Part shown: in pieces, positions 11,530 to 21,327 of the stretch
Layout of the letters: the number at the start of each line of letters is the position of its first letter
How positions within the stretch are numbered: position 1 is the first letter of the stretch
NCBI GenBank assembly: GCA_019925795.1
Contig: CM034304.1
Location: 11,471,471-11,535,470, forward strand
DNA: 64,000 nt
DNA from: Dendrobium chrysotoxum
Lineage: Eukaryota; Streptophyta; Magnoliopsida; Asparagales; Orchidaceae
Direction of reading: 5' to 3'
The notes under the pieces: model-generated
Database searches by the model: none
Told to the model about the DNA's origin: nothing
Seen by the model: the letters and a program-made list of their open reading frames with translations, nothing else
Translations under genes and position numbers: made by a program

Positions 11530-12700
11530 CTAAGTTTTAATGGGTTGACTTGGTCAACCTAGCTTGGGTTTGATTAACCTATGGATAAGACATGATTAGG
11601 CCATAAGTTGGAGTCAATTTGAAGCTTGATATAGATTGGATAGTTCAAATTGATTGAGGTTAACTAATGATAATGAGTTTGACCATGAATTGGAGTTTGA
11701 CCAAGTCAAACTTGACATGGTTTGACTCCAAATAAGTTTGACTATATCTGGATCATTACTTAAAATGAAATTGAAAGTTTAAGGGATTTGATTGGATCAA
11801 ATAGGTTAGAATAACCTATGTAAATCCTTAAGGAGTACCTGGGTCAACATTGACTGGACTTGATCTCAGTTGGCCAAGGGTCAATAATTAGGTTCAAAAA
11901 GGTTTGAAATGATGTTTGAAGTCTAGTAGATGTGGTTTGAGGGTTTGAATAGGTTATTTAGATCAAATCACCTATTTGAACCCTTAATGGGCTTAATGGG
12001 TCAACTGGGTTGACTTGGTCAACCTAGCTTGACCCAAGGTTAGGGTTTGAACTGGAATGGTTTGAAATGATGAATGGGGTCTAGTTGACGTGGTTTTAGG
12101 GTTTAAATGGGTCATCTAGATCAAATGACCTGTTTAGGCCCTTAATGGGCCTAATGAGTCAACTAGGTTGACTTGGTCAACCAGGTTGACCCAAGGTCAG
12201 GGATTGGGTTTAAATAATTCAGAATAATATTCTGAGTCTACTGGTGGTGGTCTCAATGTCTGGAGATATCATTTGGTCGAAATGACCTTTTTGGGCCCTT
12301 AATGGGCCTTTAGGTCAAACCTGGTTGACCTGGTCAACCAGGTGGGTCCAAGGTCTGGAAATGGGTTCAACAGATTTGAAATGACATTTGGAGACCAATG
12401 GAGGTGGTCCCAAGGTCAGAGGAGGTCATTTGGTCAAAATGACCTGTTTTGACCCTAAAGGGGCCTTCTAGGTCAACTAGGTTGACTTGGTCAACCAGGT
12501 TGACCCAGGGGCTGGTTCTGGGTTCAATGGGTTTGGTTTGACATTTGCAATTTGCTGGAAGTGACTGCATTTGATTTGGAGGTCATTTGGTTCAAGTGAC
12601 CAGTTACACCCCCTAGGGGTATTTTGGTCATTTTGACCCCTAGTCAACTGGGGGTCAAATTGAGTCCAACAAAATGTAGTTTAATGCTCAATAGGTCATA
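11530..12700 (-). repeat. Tandem repeats of about 157 bp with GTCAA/TTGAC palindromes
   Basis: The word GTCAAC followed by a GGTTGAC..GTCAACC palindrome recurs near 11843, 12000, 12158, 12314, 12472 and 12642 (spacing 156-170). Each unit also carries a GGTCATTTGGTCAAAATGACC-like inverted repeat. Related GTCAA-rich sequence lies in the third LTR at about 54900-55090. Confidence 0.72.
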
Positions 12701-13079
12701 ATCAAGGGTCTGGAGGTGATTGGAGGCTTTGGAGAAAGCTCCAGGGTCAAAATCCACTGGGTGGTAGGTCCAGTGGCATAGACTGTAAATATTTGAAGGT
12801 TTTACAACCTTTGGATTTTAATTCAGTTTCTGGGGTTAGAGATCTCAGAATGAGCTCAAATTTGGAGGGTTACCTCTAGATACATGTCATATCAGTGTGG
12901 AACTGATAGATCTTGAATCAGAGGTCATTTGATAGGGTTTTGAAATGTTCAAAGATTCACTGGAAAAGGCTTTTAGGACTTAGACCTTTAGCCTTAGGTT
13001 TAAACCTGAATTTCTGGATCTAAGCTGGATTTTGAGTTTGAATGATATGATTTGAGTTAAGCTTAGATTGAATTGAAGC

Positions 13080-13620
13080 TTGGATTGATTTAGAAGAATC
13101 CTAGGATTTAGAATAGGTCCTAGGGTCCAAATCAGCTTAAGGGAATCCTAGGGTCTAGAATAGATCCTAGGGACTGGAGTCTGGGGAGATCCTAGAATCT
13201 AGAAGAATCCTAAGATCTAGGAATCCTAAGATTCAAGATCTAGAAGGATCTTAGGATCTAGAGTAGATCCTAAGGTTTGATTTCTAGGAGGATCTTAGGG
13301 TCTGGAAGTCCTAGGGCCTGGAATCTAGAATAATCTTAGGATCTAGAAGAATCCTAAGCTCTAGATAGATCTAGGAGAATCCTAAGGTCTAAGAGGATTA
13401 TATGATGTAGAATCAGGTAGAATCCTAGGGTCTAGAATTGATCCTAGGGTCTGAAGTCTAGGAGAATCCTAGAATCTAGATTTATCTTAAATTGTATTGA
13501 TCTGGGGTCAGGATTGATTTGAATTTGGATTGACCTTAAAGTTTGGATTGATCTAAGATTAGATTGATCCTGGAGTTAAGATTGATCATAAGGATTGGAA
13601 AGATCCTAAGGTATGGATTG
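13080..13620. repeat. Short-period array rich in CCTAGG, TCTAGA and AGATCT words
   Basis: Irregular repeats of GAATCCTAGGGTCTAGA-like words, about 20-50 bp apart, fill this part of the LTR of element 1. Most words are near-palindromic. No coding content is seen. Confidence 0.65.
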
Positions 13621-13654
13621 GTCCTACTGAGCTCATACAAAAATGAGGTCAACA

Positions 13655-15284
13655 CCTAGCCCCTAGTGTAATGAACTGCTTCAAATCATCAATCTTGTGC
13701 CTCGAGCATACATTATCCACGTACCACATGCTATCACTAAGTCTTTTGTGAGAGCACTCCTACAAAGTCATTCAAATGTCAGATTTGGGAACCCAAGTGT
13801 GTTTGGGTTTCACTTTATGGGTTCAAGAATGATATGTATGCTTGCTATGCTGTGATGCATATACTTTTGGCCTCCACACTAGGTGTGTTGTACGGTGGAG
13901 AGTGCAAGTGCGGGCAATGTGGCCTAGCATGCCACACGAGTAATGCCTAATATTAATAAAAGGATTCACTAATCTATGTGGGTTATGGTGCCTTTTCCTA
14001 GGGGTAATGGATGCATGATTTGATGTAGGTTTATGTCATTATGTGAGTGTGGGTGGATTTCTATTCTGTTCAAGTACAAGTATTTTTGCTTTTTGGAAAT
14101 TAGTTGCATTTTCAAAATCAGCATCCTCCAGTTTTAATGCATGCTCACTACAATCAATCTCTATTATACATGCTTCCTATTCTTTGAATACATTAAGATA
14201 TTTTTAAGGAATCATATATCTTGGATAAATCAATATGCTTCTTCTTTAATGCATCATATTCATCAAGTAGAGTCATGTGATCACTATCTAAACTAGAATG
14301 CTTGATAATTAGACTAGCATGCTCTTTTTGTAAGATAGAAAATTCAGTATTCAAACTAGCATACATCTTTTTTAATTTCGATATGAATCATGGATTTTCT
14401 CTAAAATAATAAATAATTTATCATAGGAAAGTTGACATACCTCGTCCTAATCTGATTGATCTAAATTATCATTAACCATAAGATACAGGTTTGTTACCTC
14501 CTCCTCTGCTTCTAGTTCTGATGATTTTGAAGCAGTCGGCCCAAAATGCTTTCTACATCCTGTTCTTCCCCTTCCTAAATTTTACCTTTTCTTATTTTAC
14601 TTTATCTTTACCCTTCTCCTTCATTGGGTGAGTCTTCAGGTTGGGGTAGTTTGTTCGAAGATGTCTTGGTTTCCTATATTCAAAGCATATAGTGTCAGAT
14701 GTCACTTTAAAATTCTTAGTGCTTTTACCTTTATTCCATTATTGTTGATTACGCATTTGCTTCCTCTTTAAAAAAATTTTGAACCGGCAGGTCATCAATG
14801 CGATGTCGTCATCCTCCTCTACTATAAAACTATCACTGTCTAAATCGTTCACTTTTAAGGCCACAGCCTTCACTTTCTTCTTTTTACGTGCATCATTTAG
14901 TCTTTGACTCACACCTTGCTCGTAGGAAATGAGTGACCCAAGAAAATTATCAATAGAATAGACATTCAAATCCTTAGATTTAGTGATTATAATAATTTAA
15001 GCATCATATGCACTAGGCAGGCAACGTAGGATTTTATTAACTTTTTTTGAATTTGAGAGTTCTTTACCCAATGCATACAGGGATGTCACTATCTATGTTA
15101 GCCTAGTATACATTTTAGATATTGACTCACTAGGTTTCATGCAAAATAGTTTATAGTCATGAAATAAGATGTTTAATCTTGACTATTTTACTTCACTAGT
15201 TCCCTCATATATCCTCTTGACTCCATTCAGTGTAAAGAATTTAAGTTTTTACTCCATTGACTATTTGTGATGGAAGAAAATAAC
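13655..15284 (-). pseudogene. SIRE/Maximus-like copia A: gag to protease remnant
   Basis: The minus strand encodes a decayed Ty1/copia gag and the start of protease. At 14739-14969 a piece reads SIDNFLGSLISYEQ and further on DDDIALMTCRFK, typical of the copia gag (UBN2-type) domain. Near 13690-13720 the frame reads MWYVDNVCSRH, the protease active-site region, where the family has a D-S-G motif; here it is mutated to DNV. Stops and frameshifts interrupt the frame. The remnant ends at 13655 where element 1 is inserted and at 15284 where element 2 is inserted; the start of the same gag resumes at 33557. Pol beyond protease would lie left of the window. Confidence 0.72.
15280..15284. other. Left target-site duplication ATAAC of element 2
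   Basis: ATAAC stands directly before the LTR start TGTTGACC and recurs at 33557-33561 directly after the LTR end ATCA. Removing 15285-33561 rejoins the copia gag sequence, which then matches copia B near 42830-42860. Confidence 0.8.
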
Positions 15285-15702
15285 TGTTGACCTCATTTTT
15301 CAAGGTTAGTATTCCCGAAATTGAATCTCTAGCACCTAGGTCTTCATAGCCTAGTGTAGACTTCGCCTAGAGGATTTCGCTTAAGTGGATACCCACTGAC
15401 GTAGCTTTGACTCGACCTCCTAATTTGACCCAAATCAAACTATATAAAGTTAATAAAAATAAAATTTACCAAAATTAACATTAATTGAAACCAATTTGAT
15501 GCAAATCAGTACACTATTGAGTTCGAATAACTCGATCTGATTTCAATTTAATAAAAATAGATCTGAGAGACCCAACTTGACTCATTGTGAGGTATTTGAA
15601 TCCTAATTACTATTAATCAAATTAATTTAATTAATTCAAATTGATCTAAATTAAATTTTTTTAATCAATTTTATTTAATCAATAATAAATTTCATTAAAA
15701 TT

Positions 15703-15715
15703 TAATTTTATATAT
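15703..15715 (+). promoter_or_regulatory. Candidate TATA box of the element 2 LTR
   Basis: TTTTATATATCA lies about 70 bases before the GC-rich leader of the LTR and is kept in the 3' LTR at 27235-27245. Downstream, CTTGGGTAATCTCC (GT at 16108) resembles a splice donor followed by a pyrimidine-rich tract. Both roles are inferred from position and sequence only. Confidence 0.3.
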
Positions 15716-16769
15716 CATGAATAGTTAAATCAATTAATTTTTTAGAGAAGGCTAAGAGGTGGTTTTGGCTAAACCTAAGATGCAGTTCGGTTGGACCGGT
15801 TTAAATTAATCCCCCACATTCGCCGCTTCCACTATTCATTAGCAAAACCACCCCATGCTCCCAGTTTGGATTTTTTCTGCCCAGCCTCGTCTCCTCCCAA
15901 TTCTCGAAACCCCTCTCCCCCTCTTCACCTCTCTCTGTTTGCAAAGAACTCCAAGGGCCAAACCCCTTCTCCTCCTCCCAACCGTTCATGAGCCCTAGGT
16001 TTGACTCTCTCTGCCTTTTGTGAGCCCGAGCTGAAGACCCCGATCGATTCTTATCCTAGGTTGCCTGCTCTGCCCAAGTCGACGCCGGCAATCTTCTTAA
16101 ATCTTGGGTAATCTCCTTTTCTACTATTCTTCCTCTTATTGTTCTTTCTTTTATGAATAGTTTTTGTTGGATAGATAGCCTCATGAGTCATGAATGAGTT
16201 TATGGAAAGATCCATGTCGTTTGAAACTAAGCTATTTGTGTGTAAAATTTGTAGAATACTATGCTTATTGTGGCTTGTACCATGAAATGTATAGTTTGGA
16301 ACTCTATGTATAGATTGGAGGGAATCATAACATCATTTATCAAATGCATAAAAGGTGTTTGTGTTATTGCCTATTAAGGAAATGAGATGGGTTTTGGTTA
16401 AATCAAGAGTTATTGGGAAAGCATATCTATGTTTTTTTTTCATTCATACTCCCAAGAAATCCATGAGTTAGAGAAAGACAAGAAGATTTTATATATGCAT
16501 ATTTGTTACAAATGGTAATCACATAACAAGTCAAACATTCATATGATTTTCTTTACAACATGACTTTTGATATCTTTGTTGGCTTTCATTGTTGAGTTAG
16601 GGTTTATAACTCTCCTCAAATGATTTCTCATAGAGTTGCCTTAATCTTTCTGTCATATATGACTTCAATGGGTAATTAAGTATGGAAACATAAAATTATC
16701 TTTGAATCTTGGCAAGCAAAGTTGTATTTAAAATAGGTATTGATTAAAATGATGAGGTTCTTATGTGAT

Positions 16770-17560
16770 TTCATGTTCCAATCTTGAAAATGTGTGGGTT
16801 TTGGAAAGTGAAAGTGTATGTATCTTTGGAAATTAACATATGTATGCTTTGGAAGGTGATATATCTAAGTGTGGAAAAGTAAATTGTTTGTGTTTGTGGA
16901 AAATGTGTGTGTTTAAAACTTAAAATTGTGTGCATTTTGGAAAGGATGAAATTGTGTATGTGTAAAGTAAGGTATGTGTGTATCTTTTGGAAGATAAAAA
17001 TGTATGTGTTTTGAAAAGCAACATGTGTATATGTTTTTGAAGGATGACATGTGTAAGTGTGAAAAGTATAGTGTTTGTTTTTGTGGAAAGTGTGTGTGTG
17101 CTTTGAAAGGAGATTTGTGTGTTTCTTTGGAAGATGAAAATTTGTGTTTTGGAAAGTAACATGTGAAATGCTTTGAAAAAAGAATTGTGTGTTTATGAAA
17201 ATAAATTGTTTGATGAATTTGTGTATGTTGAGAAAGATGAAATGTGTAAAGGTGGAGATGTAGTGGAACTTGTGTATGCTTGGAATTTGTGTGTGTTTTG
17301 GAAGGTGGAGATGTGGAGTTTGTGTAAAAGTGGAACTTGTGTGTATTTTGGAAAGGATGAAATTGTGTAGGTGAGTTTGAAAATTGGAATTATGGAGTTT
17401 GTATAAATTTTGAGATTGAAAAATATAAATGTGGGAAGGTAAAGTGTGTGAAAACGAAAAGGAAGGGTTAGATTGTGAGCAATAAAGTGTGTGTATGTTG
17501 AATGGTGCTTTAAAAGTGTGTAATTGTTAAAGGTTGAGGTGTTTTGGAGAGATGAGGTGT
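16770..17560 (+). repeat. C-poor, G/T/A-rich repeat array in the 5' LTR
   Basis: Repeats of words such as TGTGTGTTTTGGAAAG and GAAGATGAAA at loose spacing give a plus strand with very few cytosines for nearly 800 bp. The 3' LTR has the same array at about 29010-29780. Short open frames on either strand (for example 17173-17370 and 16920-17162) are products of this composition. Confidence 0.7.
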
Positions 17561-18880
17561 ATGGATTTGTAGAATAAGTTTTTTTGCTAAATATTGAAAA
17601 GTAAAAGCTTTCTTCCTCTCTCTACCTCTCTCTCCTTCTTCTTCCCCTTTCTTGTGCGTTGGGGTGAATGTTGAAAAAATGCAAAGTATGTTTTCAAAAA
17701 GTGAAAAGTTCAAAAGACAATCAACCGAACCAGTGTGCAAGCCCGAAAAAAAAGGTACATTTGGATTTGAATAATATTTTTTTATTTCAATTCTAATTAT
17801 TAAATGTGTTTCTAAACACTATTATATTCTTTTATTTACATGAACTGTGAGGAATGGTACCGGTCAAATAAATAAATGGAAATAAACTAAAGGTGTCAGT
17901 CGCCTCTATCCAACTGGGTATAGGTGCTACGGGCGAAACCACTAGGTCATAGCCCCCAGTATTATAAGTTTTCTTAAAACTTAGAAAGCCCCTAGGAGGC
18001 CCTTGGTGTGGTTTTTGCGAACCCTTCCCCTTTAGGTCCCTGTAGTAACTTCAATTTTATTAGGATTTATTTTATTTTATTTTATATCCTTAAACCCCTT
18101 TACACGTGCACAATATTCTAAGGGTTAGTGATAACAAACTTTTCCATCCCATACAACATTAGTTACATTTAAGGACAAAAATTAAGGAATGAGTCTTAGA
18201 AAACTTAGACTTTGGATGCATGCACACTTTAGGGTGGAAACACAGAACATAGAAAACTTAGTAATATTCCTCTTAGGATTAGTGTATATTATTAACATAA
18301 CCTTAATTAAAGCTAATCAAAATTAAATAATCAATTAATGAAAATTTTAAAAACACTAATGGTTATTCAGATAAAAATCCACTAAAACTACATAACCTTT
18401 AATAACCAAATCATAACTAATACACATAACCACTAAGAGATTAAATATAAACATGATTTTAAAATTGAATCTAATTAATATTTTAATAATCTCATAATTT
18501 AATAATAACAAAATAAAATCTTCAAAACTTTAATAAATCATCAATAATGTCACGACTAAATTAAAATTTTAATAACTCTTTAAATAATCTAAATTATAAT
18601 CATAAAAAAATTAATAAATAATTAAGTTAAATATTCTAAGAAAAAAATGATGTTTAATTAAAACACTTTAAATAACCAAACTCATTAATCAAACTTTAAC
18701 ACTTAAAATTTATTCTAAAACAAACTTTAAAATATTAAAGACACTAAAACTTAAATCTGAACATCAAAAATTTCTTTGACCTTTCAACAAACTAAATCCA
18801 ATTGATTAGAAAAATTCAACTAATAGTTAACTTAGATATATCTAAACTACACAAACTACTACTCACACTTAGATCTATTG

Positions 18881-18923
18881 GCTAGGACAACTAACTCTAG
18901 CTTTAGGTTAGGCCGGTGTTTAC
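18881..18923 (+). other. Conserved LTR core block
   Basis: TTGGCTAGGACAACTAACTC, then TAGCTTTAGGTTAGGCCGGT, is shared with the 3' LTR (31103-31147), element 1 (7160-7204, opposite strand) and the third LTR (57145-57190), whereas neighbouring sequence is mostly replaced. A second shared block, GGCCACTTTACTTT, lies at about 19645-19665. Confidence 0.7.
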
Positions 18924-20695
18924 TTTCTTGCTATTGTGTGACGAGCTTTCTCAATTTTTACTACAAGCTGTTTGTGATTGATGTGAGTGTTTATTTACTT
19001 TTACTGCTCTATGTGATATGATGTGATGGGCCATAGATTATCCCTAGGTTAGGAATGATCTGGATGGTCATAGAATTTTATATAGGTGGCCATGCTCATG
19101 CAGGGCTAAATCTAAGGGGGCAAATTAAAGATTTAAATTAACAAAATTTTTTGCAGATACAAAATGCTAAGCCCCCTTAAAATTAAAAGAACATGGCCAA
19201 GTGTGACTGACAAATTTAATTTAAATGCGAATATATAACTACTTGGGAAAGATTTTATTATAAACTACTTAGGATAACCTAGCAGGTGGTCTAGATTTTC
19301 TTTTTATCTGAGCTGTAATGTAAATGTGTTTAAAAAGAGCTGTAATGTAAAAATGATTCGAAATTGGGATATCATATCCAATTTGGAATCCAAAGAGAAG
19401 AGAATATCCCTTAGGGGAATATTTTCTTCTATTTGGAAGGCCAAGTTAGGATGATTTTAATATCCAAAGGGAAAAGAAAATACCCATTCGGGGATGAGTT
19501 TCTTTTCATTTTTATATCAGATCATCATATGTGAAGAAGACAAAGGAGAGAAGATGAAGAAGAGAAGAAAAGAAGAGATATCCCATTTCAAAATCACTTT
19601 CGTCAATCTTAGGATTAGAATCTGGGTTTATTATTAGTGGTACCCGGCCACTTTACTTTTTTAGTAGACCCTAAGTTGAAAGTAAAATGGCACTTGCCAT
19701 ATGAACTATGGACATTATATATTGTATAATTTAAATTTAATTATTTACATTACTTGCGCATTAGAATTGCCTATTATTCTAGGTTTTTTTGCATGCTGTG
19801 TTTTATTTTAGAATGGATATGACTAGAGTTTTGCGAGGGTACGAATAGACTTTTTATACTTGAAATTTTAATAAAATTTTTAGGCCCACATAGAAACTCT
19901 AATGATCTAAGAAGTAAGCTCAGGACCGCCAAGAGTCAGCATATGCATATTATTACTTTCTCTTCCTTATTAGGCACCTCCTCATCTACAGGTTCTGGCA
20001 GACCACCTAGCCTATTAGGGTGTAGAGCAATCTATAGGAAAAAAATTATTTTTTAAGCCTGATTTTCAAACTGCTTCATAATCATTTTATGCATTCGAGT
20101 TAATTAGCATGAATTGCATTAGATACAAATTAAAATAGTCTAAAATTTTAATTGCATTATGCTCTCAAGCATCATTTACCCTACATAAGTAAATTGGCCA
20201 ATTATAGTTTGTCTTAGATGTAGCCCTAATTCTTCAAAACTTAAAACAACATCCCTACCCATCTTTCATAAAAAGACCGGACACATAGTTTTAAAGCGCC
20301 TAGGTGGTTAGCTGGCTCCCCAATCCAGGTCGAGATAAATCCAAATTTGCACTTCATTAGATAGGTTTGGGTCATTATTTTGTAGTACCCAAATTAGATT
20401 TAGGTTCTGCGGTAGATTTTCAAATCTTAAGTCCTCACCCTCTGGGAATATAATTTTAAATTTTTAATAAAATGCCAACTCAAACATAAAATTTCTCTCC
20501 TAAAATGTAAAGCCCAACATAAGGTAGACTCAGGTTGCCTATGACCTTCTCAAAATCCGGCACCTCCTATTTTTCCTCCCTTGATTCGCTAGAACTATTC
20601 AACGTTGAGCTTTCTCCTTAAAAATTTCCTATTCCTTTCCTTGTCTTCCACTTTGTAATCGAAGGGTATGAAATCACTACTTTAATCATGAGTTT

Positions 20696-20803
20696 TCTTA
20701 AGAGTATCCCTTCTAAGATGTAATTAACTATAGGTGCTTGCCCTTATAGGGATTTGAGAACTCCAAATTAAAATAAACCTTATTTTATTCCTATAAAATA
20801 AGG
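20696..20803 (+). other. U5 stem-loop cluster of element 2 (SL-B, SL-A, SL-C)
   Basis: SL-B is 20696-20718 (arms TCTTAAGAG and CTTCTAAGA; the other LTR has CTCCTAAGA, which pairs better). SL-A is 20728-20749 (arms CTATAGG and CCTTATAG, loop containing GCTTGC). SL-C is 20778-20803 (arms CCTTATTTTA and TAAAATAAGG, perfect 10 bp). The order and the linker ATGTAATTAACTA are the same as in element 1. Confidence 0.72.
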
Positions 20804-20863
20804 GAAAAATCTTTGGGAATACATATGTCTTTAAAAAACTCATTTCTAATTTTGAATATGCTT

Positions 20864-21234
20864 GTAGGATATTATTATTATCTTTTTAGATAATATAATA
20901 TTCTACTTGTTATATTTAACTTTAGAAATAATTAATTTTATAAAAATTATTCTGGCTTTTAGATGCCTTGAAGAATGTTATGTTCATCTGTTAAGATGAT
21001 ATAACATTCTCCTTGCTACATCTAAATAAAAGAATGGATAAGTTTTTTCAAAAATAAAAAACCCTATTTCTATTTTTAAATACATTTTATAGAATTTCAT
21101 GTCCATCTTTCGAGATGATATGTTATTCTTTGAATTGTGTTTGATCATATAAATATCATTTTCTAAAACTCTATTTTAATATTGAATCCATTGTAGAATA
21201 TTATGTCAGTCTCCCAAGACTGTACTTTATTCTT
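20864..21234 (+). repeat. Four tandem hairpin units (about 110 bp) at the LTR 3' end
   Basis: Hairpins lie at 20864-20906, 20972-21010, 21091-21129 and 21194-21234, spaced 103-119 bp. The second has arms GAATGTTATGTTCATCT and AGATGATATAACATTC. All follow the plan AGAAT..ATGT..TCT-loop-AGA..AT..ATTCT with different middle bases. They are conserved in the 3' LTR at 33124-33487. Confidence 0.78.
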
Positions 21235-21307
21235 AATGCAGTATTCGATTACAAAATAGGAGAAACCAAAATCTACGTAGCAGTAAATTTTCCCCATTCG
21301 ATTTTTC

Positions 21308-21327
21308 TAGCGACTTCACTAGGGATC
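21308..21327 (+). promoter_or_regulatory. Decayed primer-binding site of element 2
   Basis: TAGCGACTTCACTAGGGATC lies seven bases after the LTR end. It differs from the element 1 PBS at four of 18 positions, all C to T or G to A. That fits an originally identical PBS type worn by deamination. Confidence 0.72.

Larger units (their letters stand above)
1..13654 (-). mobile_element. Ogre/Tat-like Ty3/gypsy element 1 (5' part; runs off the left edge)
   Basis: Read on the minus strand the order is LTR (13654 to 4788), a PBS (4781-4764), a long repeat-rich leader, then a gag-like frame from 2756 to the window edge. The LTR outer end on the minus strand starts TGTTGACCTCATTTTT, the same start as the element at 15285. 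The very long LTR, repeat-bearing leader, large gag frame and TGGCGACTCC-type PBS fit the Ogre/Tat lineage of Ty3/gypsy (family knowledge). Pol and the 3' LTR are outside the window, so the target duplication cannot be checked. The element interrupts the copia gag/protease sequence that starts at 13655. Confidence 0.72.
4788..13654 (-). repeat. Apparent 5' LTR of element 1, about 8.9 kb
   Basis: The right boundary (minus-strand start TGTTGACCTCA at 13654) and left boundary (next to the PBS at 4781) are both seen. Conserved blocks shared in the same order with the LTRs of element 2 lie at 7160-7204 (shared core), about 6400-6450, about 5640-5720 and 5200-5310. Between them are modules not shared: AT-rich DNA (8500-10200), a GC-rich block (10200-11050), 157-bp repeats (11530-12700) and a CCTAGG/TCTAGA-rich array (13080-13620). 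The second LTR is off-window, so part of this length could be later insertions. No coding frame is credible here. Confidence 0.62.
15285..21300 (+). repeat. 5' LTR of element 2, 6.0 kb
   Basis: It begins TGTTGACCTCATTTTTC and ends CCCCATTCG just before the PBS; the terminal CG is probably a mutated CA. In order it holds an AT-rich start, a GC-rich block with a CT-rich leader (15780-16130), a C-poor TGTGT/GGAAAG array (16770-17560), a CT tract (17605-17655), an AT-rich module (18280-18830), the conserved core (18881-18923) and the U5 stem-loops (20696-21234). Short frames such as 15791-15991 do not keep their length in the other LTR and are not taken as genes. Confidence 0.82.

Noticed and set aside
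15791..15991. Proline/serine-rich plus-strand frame in the LTR, with a partner at 27385-27639
   Set aside because: The two LTR copies differ in start, length and end, and a minus-strand frame overlaps; more likely a CT-rich leader than a gene.
17173..17370. Small frame repeated in both LTRs (also 29402-29590)
   Set aside because: It is made of the TGTGT/GGAAAG repeat; conservation reflects LTR duplication.
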